Below are positions 16,793 through 26,330 of a stretch of DNA of 64,000 nt, in pieces (position 1 is the stretch's first letter; each line of letters starts with the position of its first letter). The stretch spans positions 10,300 to 74,299 of the forward strand of contig JBCDKJ010000012.1 of the NCBI GenBank assembly GCA_038746745.1. The letters are read 5' to 3'. The position numbers and the translations under genes were made by a program. The notes beneath the pieces were generated by a model. It made no database searches and was not told where the DNA came from. It was given only the letters and a program-made list of their open reading frames with translations. The DNA comes from JANQIO01 sp038746745. GTDB lineage: Bacteria > Pseudomonadota > Gammaproteobacteria > Pseudomonadales > Halieaceae.

Positions 16793-18157
16793 ATGGCTGA
16801 AGGACTTATTGCAAGCTCCGCCGCACCCACCGTTGTTGGTTTGGGCGCCACCGGGCTGTCCTGCGTTCGTCACTTTGTGCAGCAGGGTATCCCCTGCAGT
16901 GTTGTTGATTCCCGGCCAAGCCCGCCCGGTTTGGAGGCACTGCAAGCCTTGGCCCCAGGTGTTCCCGTTGCGCTGGGCCCGCTGCAGGAAGACATCCTCA
17001 AAAGTGCTGGGCGTCTGGTGGTTAGCCCGGGCGTATCGCTGACTGAACCGGCGGTGGCGGCTGCAATCGAAGCGGGTGTACCCGTGTGTGGCGATATAGA
17101 TCTGTTCTGTGAAGCTGCCGATGCTCCCGTTGTGGGTATCACAGGCTCTAACGGAAAGACTACGGTCACCGCATTACTGGGAGCGATGCTGGCAGAAGCG
17201 GGCCGCCCGGCGGCGGTAGGCGGAAACATTGGCACTCCCGCGTTAGCGCTATTGGACCACAAGGCAGCTTTGTATGTGCTGGAGCTCTCCAGTTTTCAGC
17301 TGGAACGCGCGGGTCATCTGGGCCTGGCCCTGGCAACGGTGCTGAACATGAGCCCGGATCATATGGATAGGCATGGCAACATGCAGGCCTATCATACCGC
17401 CAAGCACCGTATCTTTCTCGATTGCCAGGCGGTGGTGTTCAACCGCGATGATCCGCTCTCGCGCCCGCTGCAGTCCGATAGCGTGCCCCACTGGAGCTTT
17501 GGATTAGGCGTTCCAGACCGCTACGGCTATGGCCTGCGTCTACATGAAGGCGAGCACTGGATATTCCGCGAGTTCGCCCCGCTTATGCCCGTTAAGGAAG
17601 TCGCCATGCTGGGTGGGCATAATCTTGCCAATGCGCTCGCGGCGCTGGCACTCGGCGAAGTCCTCGCCATTGAGCATGCCGCAATGCTGGACACTTTACG
17701 TCGCTTCACGGGGCTGCCACATCGGTGCCAGCTTGTCGCTGAGCACAGCGGTTTACGCTTTATCAACGACTCCAAAGCCACCAATCCTGGCGCGACGCTG
17801 GCGGCATTGCAGGGGCTGGCAGATTCAGATACCGATCGCCAAATCGTCATCATCCTTGGCGGGCGGGGTAAAGATGCGGATTTCAATGCGCTGTGCCGGG
17901 AGGCAGGTAAGTTCTGCAGAGCCGCGATTCTGATCGGCGAAGATGCGCCGCTGCTGGATGCGGCATTGCCGGCTGGTCTGGCCCGGGAGTTTGCAGACAC
18001 CATGTCAGCAGCGGTCACTGCAGCCATGGCGCAAGCGCAGGCGGGAGACACCATATTACTCTCGCCGGCCTGCGCCAGCTTTGACATGTTCGAGAGCTAC
18101 GAGGCCCGAGGCGATGCCTTTGTGAACTGCGTGACGGCAGTGGGGGAGGGGCGCTAA
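16793..18157 (+). CDS. murD: UDP-MurNAc-L-alanine:D-glutamate ligase MurD
   Basis: MurD adds D-glutamate as the second residue of the stem peptide. The 454-aa protein has an N-terminal Rossmann-like UDP-binding domain (TVVGLGATGLSCVRHF), the ATP loop GITGSNGKTTVTALLG, ELSSFQLE, and the C-terminal INDSKATNPGATLAAL motif. It lies 11 bp after mraY and shares one base with ftsW. Length matches the family. Confidence 0.96.
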   Translation: MAEGLIASSAAPTVVGLGATGLSCVRHFVQQGIPCSVVDSRPSPPGLEALQALAPGVPVALGPLQEDILKSAGRLVVSPGVSLTEPAVAAAIEAGVPVCGDIDLFCEAADAPVVGITGSNGKTTVTALLGAMLAEAGRPAAVGGNIGTPALALLDHKAALYVLELSSFQLERAGHLGLALATVLNMSPDHMDRHGNMQAYHTAKHRIFLDCQAVVFNRDDPLSRPLQSDSVPHWSFGLGVPDRYGYGLRLHEGEHWIFREFAPLMPVKEVAMLGGHNLANALAALALGEVLAIEHAAMLDTLRRFTGLPHRCQLVAEHSGLRFINDSKATNPGATLAALQGLADSDTDRQIVIILGGRGKDADFNALCREAGKFCRAAILIGEDAPLLDAALPAGLAREFADTMSAAVTAAMAQAQAGDTILLSPACASFDMFESYEARGDAFVNCVTAVGEGR

Positions 18158-19338
18158 TGGGCAGTGCAAGCCTGGCGCTGCCGCAGACGCGCGCCGCTGA
18201 CTTCAGCCTTGATCCTGGCGTGCTGCTGCCGGCGCTGTCGCTGCTGCTGATCGGCTACGTCGCTATCAGCTCCGCCAGCGTTGAGTATGCGGCAGAGCAC
18301 TTTGGCAATCCCTCATACCACAGCCACCGACACCTGATTTACATGGGCTTGGCGCTTCTGGGTGCAGTGGTCGTATTAGTGCTGCCGGTCAAGTTCTGGG
18401 CGCTGACAGGGTGGGTCTGGTTGTTCGTCGCCCTGGCCTTACTGGCGCTGGTGCTGATCCCGGGCGTTGGCAACAAGGTGAATGGCAGTCGTCGTTGGCT
18501 GGCGCTGGGTCCGCTCACGCTGCAGGCATCGGAGGTGGCCAAGCTATTTCTGGTGATCTACCTGGCGGGCTACCTGCACAGGCGGCGTGATGAAGTACAG
18601 GCTCAGTGGCGCGGCTTTATCAAGCCCATGTCGGTAGTGTTTGCGGTCACGCTGTTGCTGCTTGCTGAACCTGATTTCGGTGCCACGGTAGTCACAGTGG
18701 GTACGGCTTTCGGCATGCTGTTCCTGGCTGGCGTTCGACTTGCCAACTTCCTGCTGGTGGTGCTTGGCAGCTTGTTAGCGCTCGGCATGCTGTTGGTGAG
18801 TGAGAGTTATCGGCTGAAACGACTGGTAGCGTATACCGATCCCTGGGCGGATCAGTTCGATTCGGGCTACCAGCTCACGCAATCGTTAATCGCCTTTGGC
18901 CGCGGCGAGTGGTTTGGCGTTGGCCTTGGCAATAGCGTGCAAAAACTCTTCTACTTACCGGAAGCACACACCGACTTTGTGTTTGCCATCTGGGCGGAGG
19001 AAACCGGCTTGATCGGCGCTCTCGTGGTGATTGGCTTGTTTCTCGCACTGATATTCCGAATTTTCAAGATTGCCCGCAGCAGGCTGCTGGCGGGTGATGG
19101 GTTTGGCGCGCATCTTTGCTATGGCGTTGCGCTGATCATTGCCAGTCAGGCGTTCATCAATATTGGTGTCAGTACCGGCCTGCTGCCGACAAAAGGTTTG
19201 ACGTTGCCACTGGTCAGCTATGGAGGCAGCAGCTTGATTATCTGCTGCGCCATGCTGGCAATCGTGCTGCGCGTAGAGCGTGAAGGTCGCCTGGCAGACT
19301 CGAACAAGCGGCGTCGTCGGGGAGCGAACTCAAGATGA
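18157..19338 (+). CDS. ftsW: SEDS-family septal peptidoglycan polymerase FtsW
   Basis: FtsW is the glycosyltransferase that polymerises lipid II at the septum with FtsI. The 393-aa protein is polytopic with about ten membrane segments. Family signatures include GSRRWLALGPLTLQASEVAK, LLAEPDFGATVV and, near the C-terminus, TGLLPTKGLTLPLVSYGGSS. The Asp in EPDFG is the expected catalytic residue in SEDS proteins. It overlaps murD by one base and murG by four. Confidence 0.96.
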   Translation: MGSASLALPQTRAADFSLDPGVLLPALSLLLIGYVAISSASVEYAAEHFGNPSYHSHRHLIYMGLALLGAVVVLVLPVKFWALTGWVWLFVALALLALVLIPGVGNKVNGSRRWLALGPLTLQASEVAKLFLVIYLAGYLHRRRDEVQAQWRGFIKPMSVVFAVTLLLLAEPDFGATVVTVGTAFGMLFLAGVRLANFLLVVLGSLLALGMLLVSESYRLKRLVAYTDPWADQFDSGYQLTQSLIAFGRGEWFGVGLGNSVQKLFYLPEAHTDFVFAIWAEETGLIGALVVIGLFLALIFRIFKIARSRLLAGDGFGAHLCYGVALIIASQAFINIGVSTGLLPTKGLTLPLVSYGGSSLIICCAMLAIVLRVEREGRLADSNKRRRRGANSR

Positions 19339-20417
19339 CGGCGCAGCGCGTAGCGATTTTTGCCGGTGGAACGGGTGGCCATGTGTATCCTGCACTGGCG
19401 GTGGCCTCTGAGCTCATGCAGCGTGGCTATCACGTGGAATGGTTCGGCACAGACCGTGGGCTGGAAGCGCGAGTGGTGCCGGAGGCTGGCTACCCGCTGC
19501 ACGTATTGACCGTGAGCGGGATTCGCGGCAAGGGGTTGTTTGCCCGCCTGCAGGGCGTGACCAGTATCTTCAAAGCCCTGCTGCAAGCGCTGGCTGCACT
19601 GCGCACTATCCGCCCCGTCTGTGCGCTGGGTATGGGAGGCTACGTGGCAGGGCCAGCGGGGCTCGCAGCGTGGCTGCTGCGCATACCGCTGGTGATTCAC
19701 GAGCAAAACTCTGTGGCAGGTACGACCAATCGATTGCTGCGGCGCCGAGCCAGAGCCGTGCTGGCAGCCTATCCAGACGCCTTCGGGCCAGGAGCAGCAG
19801 TTCGTGATGTAGGCAATCCCATTCGAGCCGACCTGCTGGTGGCGCCCTGTGATTATAACTACGACCGGCACCGCCCGTTACGGCTTCTGGTGATCGGGGG
19901 CAGTTTGGGGGCACAGGCGCTGAATGAAGTTGTACCGCAAGCGTTGGCACTGCTGGCGCGGGGTGTAGGCATCAGCGTTAAACATCAGACCGGACCAGCT
20001 CACGCTGTGAGTGTTCGCGCCAGCTATCCAGACTCTCTTCCAGTACCGGTTGAGGTGTTGCCTTACATCGAAGATATGGCCGAGGTATATCGCTGGGCGG
20101 ATCTGGTTCTGTGCCGCGCCGGCGCGCTCACGGTAGCGGAGCTCGCCATAATGGGTCGCCCTTCGATTCTTGTGCCGTTGCCGCAGGCGATTGATAACCA
20201 TCAGGCTCACAACGCGGCATGGCTTGCGGAGCAGGGCGCGGCCACACTGCAACCCCAGTCAGAGCTAACGCCAGAGCTGCTGGCACAGACGCTCACGCAA
20301 CTTGCCGCAGAGCCAGCGGCGCTCAACGCTATGGCAGCCGCTGCGCGCAAGGCCGCCAAGCCCAGAGCGACTGCCGCAGTTGCCGACGTCTGCGAGGAGG
20401 TTCGGCGTGGCCGCTGA
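19335..20417 (+). CDS. murG: UDP-GlcNAc:lipid I N-acetylglucosaminyltransferase MurG
   Basis: MurG converts lipid I to lipid II on the cytoplasmic face of the membrane. The 360-aa GT28 protein has the N-terminal glycine loop GGTGGHVYPALAVA, GMGGYVAGPAGLAAW, HEQNSVAGTTNRLL, a second loop at VIGGSLGAQALNEVVPQ, and the UDP-GlcNAc-binding LCRAGALTVAELAIMGRPSI. All are typical. The last 11 nt overlap the start of murC. Confidence 0.97.
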   Translation: MTAQRVAIFAGGTGGHVYPALAVASELMQRGYHVEWFGTDRGLEARVVPEAGYPLHVLTVSGIRGKGLFARLQGVTSIFKALLQALAALRTIRPVCALGMGGYVAGPAGLAAWLLRIPLVIHEQNSVAGTTNRLLRRRARAVLAAYPDAFGPGAAVRDVGNPIRADLLVAPCDYNYDRHRPLRLLVIGGSLGAQALNEVVPQALALLARGVGISVKHQTGPAHAVSVRASYPDSLPVPVEVLPYIEDMAEVYRWADLVLCRAGALTVAELAIMGRPSILVPLPQAIDNHQAHNAAWLAEQGAATLQPQSELTPELLAQTLTQLAAEPAALNAMAAAARKAAKPRATAAVADVCEEVRRGR

Positions 20418-21837
20418 AGACGTCTTCCAGGTGCCGGAGATGCGCCGCATTAACCGCATTCACATGATTGGTGTGGGTGGTGCGGGGATGAGTGGTATTG
20501 CCGAGGTTCTTATGAATCTGGGCTATGCGGTTAGCGGCTCTGATATGCGTGACTCCGTCGTGACTAAACGCCTGGCGGGAATGGGTATTGCGCTGTCCAT
20601 CGGACACCACGCCGATAACGTGGCAGACGCCGATGTCGTTGTCATTTCCAGCGCTGTACAGACCGACAACCCGGAACTCCTGGCTGCGCGGCAGGCCCGC
20701 GTGCCGGTAGTGCGTCGCGCCGAAATGCTGGCGGAGCTGATGCGTTATCGGCATGGCATCGCCGTCGCAGGCACACATGGTAAGACAAGCACGACCAGTC
20801 TGATTGCATCGATATTTGCTGAAGCGGGTCAGGACCCGACTTTTGTAATCGGGGGGGTGTTGAATGGAGCGGGCAGCAACGCTCAGTTGGGAGCGAGCCG
20901 CTTCCTGATTGCGGAAGCGGATGAGAGCGACGCTTCCTTTCTGCACTTACAACCCATGGTCGCTGTGGTAACCAATATCGAGGCGGACCACATGGACACC
21001 TATGGCGGTGACTTCCGCCAGCTGCGCAGAACGTTTTTGGAGTTTTTGCACAACCTGCCGTTCTACGGCATCGCAGTATTGTGCCTGGATGATCCTGTTA
21101 TTTCCGCGCTGCTCGATGAGGTCGGTCGTACCACGCTGACCTACGGTTTCAGTAAAGCGGCTGATTATCACATCAGTGCAGTTGAGCAACAGGGGTTGGT
21201 GACACGTTTCAGTGTGAGTCGACCGCGGGGTGAGACCCTGGCGGTGGAGCTGAATATGCCCGGCACACACAATGTGCTCAATGCCACTGCTGCAATCGCC
21301 GTAGCCAGTGATGAGGGACTGGCAGATGAGGCTATTCAGCGCGGACTTGCCAGCTTTGCAGGGGTCGGCCGCCGTTTTCAAATTCTCGGCAACCGTGAGC
21401 TTAGGCAGGGGAGTTTCACGCTGGTCGATGATTATGGTCATCACCCGACTGAGCTTGAGGCAACCATCAACGCTGTCCAGCAGGCCTGGCCAGAGCGCCG
21501 CCTCGTTATGGTGTTTCAGCCCCATCGCTATAGCCGCACGCGCGACCTGTATGACGATTTTGTGCGGGTCCTGTCGACTACGGATGCGCTATTGCTACTA
21601 GATGTCTACTCTGCCGGTGAGGCACCGGTGCAGGGTGCTGATAGTCGTTCTCTCGCCGCAGGCATTCGCCAGCGCGGTCTACTGGATCCGATATACGTCG
21701 GAGACGCCGCAGCCGTTCCCGAGGTTCTCTCCGGTATGGTCAGAGATGGCGATATTGTTTTGACCCAGGGTGCCGGCAGCGTTTCGGCTCTGGCGCATAC
21801 CCTGCAACACCACGATTTCAGTGGGGTCGTCGCGTGA
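20407..21837 (+). CDS. murC: UDP-MurNAc:L-alanine ligase MurC
   Basis: MurC adds L-alanine, the first stem-peptide residue. The frame is open from 20302, but that part lies inside murG. The GTG at 20407 has GGAGG six bases upstream and gives 476 aa, near the family's usual size. Motifs are the N-terminal HMIGVGGAGMSGIAEVL, the ATP loop GTHGKTSTTSLIASIF, EADESDASFLHL and DDYGHHPTELEATI. It overlaps murG by 11 nt and ddl by 4, consistent with translational coupling. Confidence 0.95.
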   Translation: MAAEDVFQVPEMRRINRIHMIGVGGAGMSGIAEVLMNLGYAVSGSDMRDSVVTKRLAGMGIALSIGHHADNVADADVVVISSAVQTDNPELLAARQARVPVVRRAEMLAELMRYRHGIAVAGTHGKTSTTSLIASIFAEAGQDPTFVIGGVLNGAGSNAQLGASRFLIAEADESDASFLHLQPMVAVVTNIEADHMDTYGGDFRQLRRTFLEFLHNLPFYGIAVLCLDDPVISALLDEVGRTTLTYGFSKAADYHISAVEQQGLVTRFSVSRPRGETLAVELNMPGTHNVLNATAAIAVASDEGLADEAIQRGLASFAGVGRRFQILGNRELRQGSFTLVDDYGHHPTELEATINAVQQAWPERRLVMVFQPHRYSRTRDLYDDFVRVLSTTDALLLLDVYSAGEAPVQGADSRSLAAGIRQRGLLDPIYVGDAAAVPEVLSGMVRDGDIVLTQGAGSVSALAHTLQHHDFSGVVA

Positions 21838-22760
21838 GTCTGGCGCAGCTTTCAAACCTCCCGGTCAGCGTCCTGCTCGGTGGCAAATCCTCAGAGCGTG
21901 AGGTGTCGCTAGACAGCGGCGCTGCGGTCGCCAGAGCACTGACAGCGCTGGGGGCCAGAGTGACTGAGGTAGATACGGCCAGCGAGGGCTGGTGGCACCA
22001 GCTCGAGGGTGCGGCACTGGCCTTTATCGCACTGCACGGGCCCGGCGGCGAAGACGGCGAGGTGCAGGGCTTGCTCCAGGCGATGGCCATTCCCTTCACG
22101 GGTTCTGGCGTACTGGCTTCTGCGCTGGCGATGGACAAGGTTTTGTGCAAACAGCTCTGGACACAGATGGGTTTGTCCACGCCACCCTATGCGACCCTGC
22201 ACCAGGATACTGACTGGGCGGCGGTTATCGACGAATTGGGTGCGGCCTTTGTTAAGCCTGTGACGGGCGGCAGCAGTGTGGGCACGCATCTCGTCACTAC
22301 TGTCGCTGAATTGGCCGCAGCCTGGCGCGACGCTTCGCAGTATGGCGCGGTCATGGCGGAGCGGCTGATTGCTGGGCCCGAGTACACCGTGGCGATCCTC
22401 AATGATGCCACCTTGCCCGTGATTCGCGTGGAGAGCTCCAGCGGCTTTTATGACTACCAGGCGAAATATCACTCAGATAGCACGCGCTATCTCTGTCCGT
22501 GTGGCCTGAGCGCCAGCGATGAAGCCGCTGTAGCCCAGCTAGCGTTGGATGCCTTTCAGAGTATTGGCTGCAAGGGCTGGGGCCGCGTTGACGTCATGAG
22601 CGACGACGGCGATTTCTATCTGCTGGAGGTAAACACCGTGCCTGGTATGACCAGCCATAGTCTCGTGCCAATGGCCGCTGCGGCTCGGGATATGGATTTT
22701 GCGACTCTGGTGGGTGAAATCGCCTGTCTGGGTCTCAACGCTGAGGGTCAGCACTCATGA
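21834..22760 (+). CDS. ddlB: D-alanine:D-alanine ligase
   Basis: Ddl makes the D-Ala-D-Ala dipeptide used by MurF. The 308-aa ATP-grasp protein has SVLLGGKSSEREVSLDSGAA at the N-terminus, the ligand-binding KPVTGGSSVGTHLV and GPEYTVAIL, and the metal-binding EVNTVPGMTSHSLVP at the C-terminus. It starts with GTG, overlapping the murC stop by 4 nt, and overlaps ftsQ by 4 nt. Its position between murC and ftsQ is that of DdlB. Confidence 0.95.
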   Translation: MSLAQLSNLPVSVLLGGKSSEREVSLDSGAAVARALTALGARVTEVDTASEGWWHQLEGAALAFIALHGPGGEDGEVQGLLQAMAIPFTGSGVLASALAMDKVLCKQLWTQMGLSTPPYATLHQDTDWAAVIDELGAAFVKPVTGGSSVGTHLVTTVAELAAAWRDASQYGAVMAERLIAGPEYTVAILNDATLPVIRVESSSGFYDYQAKYHSDSTRYLCPCGLSASDEAAVAQLALDAFQSIGCKGWGRVDVMSDDGDFYLLEVNTVPGMTSHSLVPMAAAARDMDFATLVGEIACLGLNAEGQHS

Positions 22761-23494
22761 GGCGCGGCGCAACCAGAAAATCGGCGAGCACCGGCGGCTC
22801 GCCAAGCGTGCAGTGGTTGCCCCTGTTAGTGGCGGCCACGGTGATCAGCACGCTGGCAGGCGGCGCCGGTATAGGACTCTGGAAGCTTGCATCGCTTCCC
22901 GTAGACCGTGTCGCCGTGAGCGGTGATCTCGAGCGGGTATCCCGCCCTGAATTGATGGCAGTGATCAACAGGGCGCTGGACGGCGGTTTTCTCTGGGTAG
23001 ATTTGGACGCGGTTCGAGAGCCCTTGGAGGCGCTGCCCTGGGTGCATCGTGCCGTGGTGCGCAGGCGCTGGCCCGACAGCATTGAGGTGCAGGTGATAGA
23101 GCAGACCGCCATTGCCCGCTGGGGGGATGGCAGCCTGCTGAACCATGCTGGCGAAGTGTTTACACCGGGCGAGGCTTCAAGACTTGAGGGACTTCCGCTG
23201 CTGTCGGGGCCTGCAAATTCTCACCGAGCGCTGATGCTGGAATACCGCAGGATTCACCAGCAGCTGCAGCCGCTGGGCCTGCGGATAGACGGCCTGCACA
23301 TGAACCGTCGCGGTGGCATGGAAGCGACCTTGAGCGACGGCGCGCGCCTGGTATTTGGTCGCGGCGATATCGACCAAAAGCTGGCTCGGCTGCGCGCTGT
23401 AATGGCCGCGAAAGAAGCGGATTTGCAGCCATCACAGATTGATTTGCGCTATAGCCACGGCCTGGCTATTGCGTGGCAAAACGACAGCAATTAG
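22757..23494 (+). CDS. ftsQ: Cell division protein FtsQ
   Basis: FtsQ is a bitopic inner-membrane protein that recruits FtsB/FtsL to the division site. The 245-aa product has a short basic cytoplasmic tail, one membrane segment (about residues 18-42), a POTRA domain (VDRVAVSGDLERVSRPEL), and the FtsQ beta-domain with LPWVHRAVVRRRWPDSIEVQ, a well-conserved family motif. It overlaps ddl by 4 nt; ftsA follows after about 28 bp. Confidence 0.94.
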   Translation: MRRGATRKSASTGGSPSVQWLPLLVAATVISTLAGGAGIGLWKLASLPVDRVAVSGDLERVSRPELMAVINRALDGGFLWVDLDAVREPLEALPWVHRAVVRRRWPDSIEVQVIEQTAIARWGDGSLLNHAGEVFTPGEASRLEGLPLLSGPANSHRALMLEYRRIHQQLQPLGLRIDGLHMNRRGGMEATLSDGARLVFGRGDIDQKLARLRAVMAAKEADLQPSQIDLRYSHGLAIAWQNDSN

Positions 23495-23522
23495 GACAGT
23501 TAAGACCGACGGAGTAGATGTC

Positions 23523-24758
23523 ATGGGAGCGCAGGACAGGAAGATGATCGTGGGGCTGGATATCGGCACCTCCAAGGTCGTTGCGATCGTCGGCGAGGTG
23601 GCGCCGGACGGTGGTATCGAAGTGGTGGGTATCGGGTCTCACCCCAGTAAAGGGCTGAAGAAAGGCGTTGTGGTCAATATTGAGTCCACGGTGCAGTCGA
23701 TACAGCGGGCCGTGGAAGAGGCCGAGCTGATGGCTGGCTGTCAGATTCACTCTGTCTTTGTAGGTATCGCAGGCAGTCATATCCGCAGTCTCAACTCTCA
23801 CGGCATCGTTGCAATCCGCGATCGTGAGGTGTTTCCGCTGGATGTTGAAAGAGTCATCGATGCTGCCCAGGCCGTGGCCATCCCTGCGGATCAGCGCGTG
23901 TTGCACATCCTGCCGCAGGAGTATGTGATCGATAATCAAGAGGGCATTAAGGAGCCTCTGGGCATGTCGGGCGTGCGACTGGAGGCCAAAGTGCATCTGG
24001 TCACCTGCGCTACGAATGCGTCTCAGAATATCGAAAAGTGTATTCGCCGCTGCGGTCTGGACGTGGAGGACATCATTCTCGAGCAGTTGGCGTCCAGCTA
24101 TGCCGTGCTGACCGAAGACGAGAAAGAGCTGGGTGTGTGCCTGGTGGACATTGGCGGTGGCACTACTGATATCGCCATATTCACTGAGGGTTCGATACGT
24201 CACACAGGCGTTATACCGATTGCCGGCGATCAGGTGACCAATGACATTGCCATGGCCCTGCGCACGCCGACACAGCACGCCGAGGAAATCAAGATCAAAT
24301 ACGCCTGCGCCTTAACGCAGCTAGCCGGGGCCGAGGAAACCATCAAGGTGCCGAGCGTGGGAGACCGCCCGCCGCGTGATCTTTCGCGCCAGGCGCTGGC
24401 TGAAGTGGTTGAGCCTCGCTACGACGAGCTATTTACCCTGGTGCAGGCCGAGTTGCGTCGTTCTGGTTTCGAGGACCTGGTGCCAGCAGGCATTGTGCTG
24501 ACCGGCGGCACCTCAAAAATGGAAGGGGTGGTAGAGCTGGCAGAAGAGATATTCCACATGCCAGTACGCGTTGGGCTGCCGCAGACCGTGTCCGGTCTGA
24601 CCGACATCGTACGGAATCCGATCTACTCAACTGGGGTGGGACTGCTGCAATACGGCGCAACCCGCTCCGACGAATCTGTGCCCAGACCGGCGGCAAAATC
24701 GCAAGCGCCCAGCAGTGTGTTGGAGCGGATCAAGGCCTGGGTGCAGAACAATTTCTAG
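23523..24758 (+). CDS. ftsA: Cell division protein FtsA
   Basis: FtsA is an actin-like ATPase that tethers FtsZ to the membrane and recruits later division proteins. The ATG at 23523 follows GGAG with an 8-nt spacer and gives 411 aa; the frame extends further upstream into ftsQ, but that part is not family-like. Motifs are VGLDIGTSKVVAIVGEV, VDIGGGTTDIAIF and LTGGTSKMEGVVELAEE. The C-terminus (LERIKAWVQNNF) is the amphipathic membrane-targeting helix. Confidence 0.96.
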   Translation: MGAQDRKMIVGLDIGTSKVVAIVGEVAPDGGIEVVGIGSHPSKGLKKGVVVNIESTVQSIQRAVEEAELMAGCQIHSVFVGIAGSHIRSLNSHGIVAIRDREVFPLDVERVIDAAQAVAIPADQRVLHILPQEYVIDNQEGIKEPLGMSGVRLEAKVHLVTCATNASQNIEKCIRRCGLDVEDIILEQLASSYAVLTEDEKELGVCLVDIGGGTTDIAIFTEGSIRHTGVIPIAGDQVTNDIAMALRTPTQHAEEIKIKYACALTQLAGAEETIKVPSVGDRPPRDLSRQALAEVVEPRYDELFTLVQAELRRSGFEDLVPAGIVLTGGTSKMEGVVELAEEIFHMPVRVGLPQTVSGLTDIVRNPIYSTGVGLLQYGATRSDESVPRPAAKSQAPSSVLERIKAWVQNNF

Positions 24759-24860
24759 GGGATACCAGCGGGCGCCGCGTCAATGCGTCGGTTGGATTCT
24801 TGAAGGTGGTAAAGCGGTGACCTCGGTGTCACCACATACTAAAAAGGGGAGAAACAGGAA

Positions 24861-26024
24861 ATGTTTGAACTGATAGACAACGTACCAGAGAGTGCTGTTA
24901 TCAAAGTCATCGGCGTAGGCGGTGGTGGCGGTAATGCAGTTAAGCACATGATCGATAATCAGGTTGAAGGCGTGGACTTTATCTGTGCCAATACCGATGC
25001 CCAGGCGCTAAGTGATGTGGAGTCTCGCACGGTCCTGCAGATGGGCGGGGATATCACCAAGGGATTGGGCGCCGGCGCCAACCCCGACATCGGTCGTGCC
25101 GCGGCGCTGGAAGACCGGGATCGGATTGCCGAAGCCCTGCGTGGTGCTGACATGGTCTTTATTACTGCAGGCATGGGCGGTGGCACTGGCACGGGAGCGG
25201 CACCGGTTGTTGCGGAAGTAGCTCGCGAGATGGGCATTCTTACCGTTGCCGTGGTAACGCGTCCGTTCTCCTTCGAGGGTAAAAAGCGCACCATCATTGC
25301 GGACGAGGGTATGAAGCAACTGCAGGAGCACGTTGACTCCCTGATTACTATTCCCAACGAAAAACTACTTGAAGTGCTGGGTAAAACCACCACGCTGCTG
25401 GATGCTTTCAAGGAGGCCAATGACGTTCTACTGGGCGCGGTTCAGGGTATTGCAGATTTGATCATCCGTCCCGGTATGATCAATGTCGACTTTGCCGATG
25501 TGCGCACGGTGATGTCTGAGATGGGTATGGCCATGATGGGTACCGGCGCTGCTCGCGGAGACAATCGCGCGCGCGAAGCGGCGGAGGCGGCCATTCGCAG
25601 CCCACTGCTGGAAGATATCAACCTGGAGGGTGCCAGAGGCATTCTGGTGAACATCACCGCGGGACTGGACCTGTCGCTGGGTGAGTTTGCTGAAGTGGGT
25701 GATGCCGTCGAAGAGTTTGCGTCTGACAATGCCACCGTGGTGGTGGGAACGGTCATTGATCCGGATATGTCAGAGGACCTGAAAGTCACCGTTGTGGCGA
25801 CGGGTCTGGGGGCAGAAGCGATGCGTGCGCCGCTGCAGGTGGTTGATACGCAGCCAAAACAGGCGGCGGACGCCTCTGTTGAGGGTCGCAGCAAACGGGC
25901 GGCCAGGCCTACAGCGGACGACACCACCAGCGGTGAGACCAACGTTGAGGTCAAGCTGGCGCAGGCAGTCGGGCAAGAAGACTACTTCGATATTCCCGCT
26001 TTTCTGCGTCGCCAGGCGGACTAA
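24861..26024 (+). CDS. ftsZ: Cell division GTPase FtsZ
   Basis: FtsZ is the tubulin-like GTPase that forms the Z ring. The 387-aa protein has the GTP-binding signature GMGGGTGTGAAPVVAE near residue 105, the T7-loop region with DFADVRTVMSEMG, a variable linker, and the conserved C-terminal peptide DYFDIPAFLRRQAD that binds FtsA and ZipA. AGGGGAG lies upstream of the ATG. A gap of about 100 bp separates it from ftsA. In most relatives lpxC comes next; here it does not. Confidence 0.97.
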   Translation: MFELIDNVPESAVIKVIGVGGGGGNAVKHMIDNQVEGVDFICANTDAQALSDVESRTVLQMGGDITKGLGAGANPDIGRAAALEDRDRIAEALRGADMVFITAGMGGGTGTGAAPVVAEVAREMGILTVAVVTRPFSFEGKKRTIIADEGMKQLQEHVDSLITIPNEKLLEVLGKTTTLLDAFKEANDVLLGAVQGIADLIIRPGMINVDFADVRTVMSEMGMAMMGTGAARGDNRAREAAEAAIRSPLLEDINLEGARGILVNITAGLDLSLGEFAEVGDAVEEFASDNATVVVGTVIDPDMSEDLKVTVVATGLGAEAMRAPLQVVDTQPKQAADASVEGRSKRAARPTADDTTSGETNVEVKLAQAVGQEDYFDIPAFLRRQAD

Positions 26025-26086
26025 GGCAAACGGGTGCCTGCCATCGCCGTCTGCTGGCGGTGAGAAGCCTGCGTCCGGCATCCGGG

Positions 26087-26122
26087 CTGGCCGGTGACGA
26101 ACTCTCCCCTGTCACCGGCCAG
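26087..26122. terminator. 12-bp perfect inverted repeat after ftsZ
   Basis: CTGGCCGGTGAC (26087-26098) and GTCACCGGCCAG (26111-26122) form a perfect 12-bp stem with a 12-nt loop, 62 bp after the ftsZ stop. No T-run follows, so it is not a textbook intrinsic terminator. It may be a transcript-stabilising or attenuating hairpin at the end of the dcw transcript. The rest of the 26025-26330 gap holds no credible gene; it is where lpxC would be expected. Confidence 0.55.
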
Positions 26123-26330
26123 GGCGGCTGCGTGGGCGCTGCTGGCGCCCGCTCCAGCGCGAACACGTCAGCGGGTTATCCAAGTGCGAAGGAATAAAAA
26201 ATCTCGTAAATTCCGTCGCTTACGTCCCATGGCCTGAGGTACTCACAGGTCTCAGAAACGGCTGCGTAACGTGGTATTTGGACAACAGTTGTGCGATAGT
26301 TCGCGCAATCTGAGGTCAGCAACGTCGTTA

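Noticed and set aside
23466..24278. 270-aa minus-strand frame opposite ftsA
   Set aside because: FtsA on the plus strand is certain. The opposite frame is His-rich shadow sequence without motifs.
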